Source of the DNA: Candidatus Sifarchaeum subterraneum
Lineage (GTDB): Archaea > Asgardarchaeota > Sifarchaeia > Sifarchaeales > Sifarchaeaceae
NCBI GenBank assembly: GCA_016292335.1
Contig: JAECRX010000176.1
Coordinates: forward strand, 1-6,281
Direction of reading: 5' to 3'
Length of the DNA stretch: 6,281 bases
The translations under genes and the position numbers were made by a program. Below are positions 6,063 through 6,281 of the stretch, piece after piece. The notes under the pieces are model-generated. The model had not been told where the DNA came from. It worked only from the letters and a program-made list of their open reading frames with translations, and did not search any database. Within the stretch, counting starts at the first letter, position 1; each line of letters begins with the position of its first letter.

Positions 6063-6147
6063 GGCCCACCACTCCTTTTATGTCTTTCAGGTATATCAAC
6101 ATTTCGTTTAGCCGTGCATTATACGGGTCTTCCCCCGCAAACCCCAT
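6010..6147 (-). CDS. Possible small protein overlapping the recombinase start
   Basis: ATG 6147 opens a 45-codon frame ending at TAG 6010-6012. It covers the recombinase ribosome site and its first 18 codons in a different frame. The first 30 residues look protein-like: MGFAGEDPYNARLNEML, then a predicted amphipathic helix around LIYLKDIKGVV. The part overlapping the recombinase is less convincing. I see no Shine-Dalgarno. TTTTTATA lies about 12 bases before the ATG on the minus strand. If translated, it could couple to recombinase translation or act as a small regulator. No family is recognised, and a chance frame of this length is quite possible. Confidence 0.3.
   Translation of the reverse strand: MGFAGEDPYNARLNEMLIYLKDIKGVVGRAVECKRVFRLDQQQAH
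6072..6076 (-). promoter_or_regulatory. Shine-Dalgarno site for the recombinase
   Basis: On the minus strand AGGAG lies 9 bases before GTG 6062. It decides this GTG over TTG 6056 and over any later ATG as the start codon. Confidence 0.65.
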
Positions 6148-6179
6148 TTTTACGCTATAAAAATTACGTAAGTTCGTCT

Positions 6180-6281
6180 TCAGTCTTTGTCGCGCGTAAA
6201 GGCTTTTTCGAGTTCTTCTGAACTCATATACTTCACATTCGTAAAAACGTGCTTAACAACGTGAGCTGCTGTGGATATTGG
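6180..6281 (-). CDS. C-terminal end of a gene entering from the right edge (partial, unknown)
   Basis: The frame is open from the window edge for 33 codons and ends in TGA at 6182-6180. The peptide contains STAAHVVKHVF and then YMSSEELEKAFTRDKD, a plausible helical C-terminus with a charged end. An overlapping second frame is also open over part of this stretch but is Arg-rich and less protein-like. The gene would be transcribed in the same direction as the recombinase, 117 bases upstream of its start, and may belong to the same element. No domain is identifiable from this fragment. Confidence 0.5.
   Translation of the reverse strand, partial: PISTAAHVVKHVFTNVKYMSSEELEKAFTRDKD

Noticed and set aside
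6063..6179. Second copy of the tRNA-like attachment sequence near the recombinase
   Set aside because: No match to the T-arm or acceptor strand of 80-104 was found on either strand, so no att pair can be called within the window.

Overview
The window is AT-rich (roughly 38-40% GC by eye). It probably comes from an archaeon, most likely an uncultured AT-rich lineage. The clues are a tyrosine recombinase of the divergent archaeal type, a tRNA-like 3' end with no encoded CCA, and one gene with no Shine-Dalgarno but a TATA-like element about 25 bases ahead of its start. None of these is decisive, and a bacterial origin cannot be excluded.

Layout. Bases 1-57 look like the tail of an upstream gene. 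A truncated 3' tRNA-like sequence follows on the minus strand (about 80-135), then a non-coding leader (138-347) holding a (CG)5 tract. A tight plus-strand operon of three genes runs from 348 to 4804, with gaps of 15 and 12 bases. It encodes a two-domain DJ-1/PfpI protein, an (alpha/alpha)6-barrel protein related to N-acylglucosamine/cellobiose 2-epimerases, and a GH13 alpha-amylase-type enzyme. A short GC hairpin at 4840-4854 separates the operon from a convergent minus-strand block: a 400-residue tyrosine recombinase with a coiled-coil tail (4860-6062), a possible 45-codon small gene overlapping its start (6010-6147), and the tail of another gene at the right edge (6180-6281).

Function. GH13 and the epimerase-like protein suggest intracellular handling of malto-oligosaccharides or related sugars. 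The DJ-1/PfpI protein could deal with reactive carbonyl or glycation damage, or act as a hydrolase or amidotransferase. That pathway link is inferred from gene order only. The recombinase and tRNA fragment suggest that the operon may be cargo of an integrated element, but no second attachment site lies in the window.

Main oddities. Two of the three operon genes are interrupted as read. The DJ-1 gene joins its only good start codon (ATG 348) through a perfectly phased A_AAA_AAG heptamer, where a -1 shift restores the full protein. The GH13 gene carries an in-frame TGA at 4103-4105, with all catalytic residues intact on both sides. The epimerase-like protein lacks the usual acidic catalytic residues, and the recombinase has Lys in place of the box-II His/Trp. 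These may be decay, assembly error, recoding or real divergence; the checks are listed with each finding.
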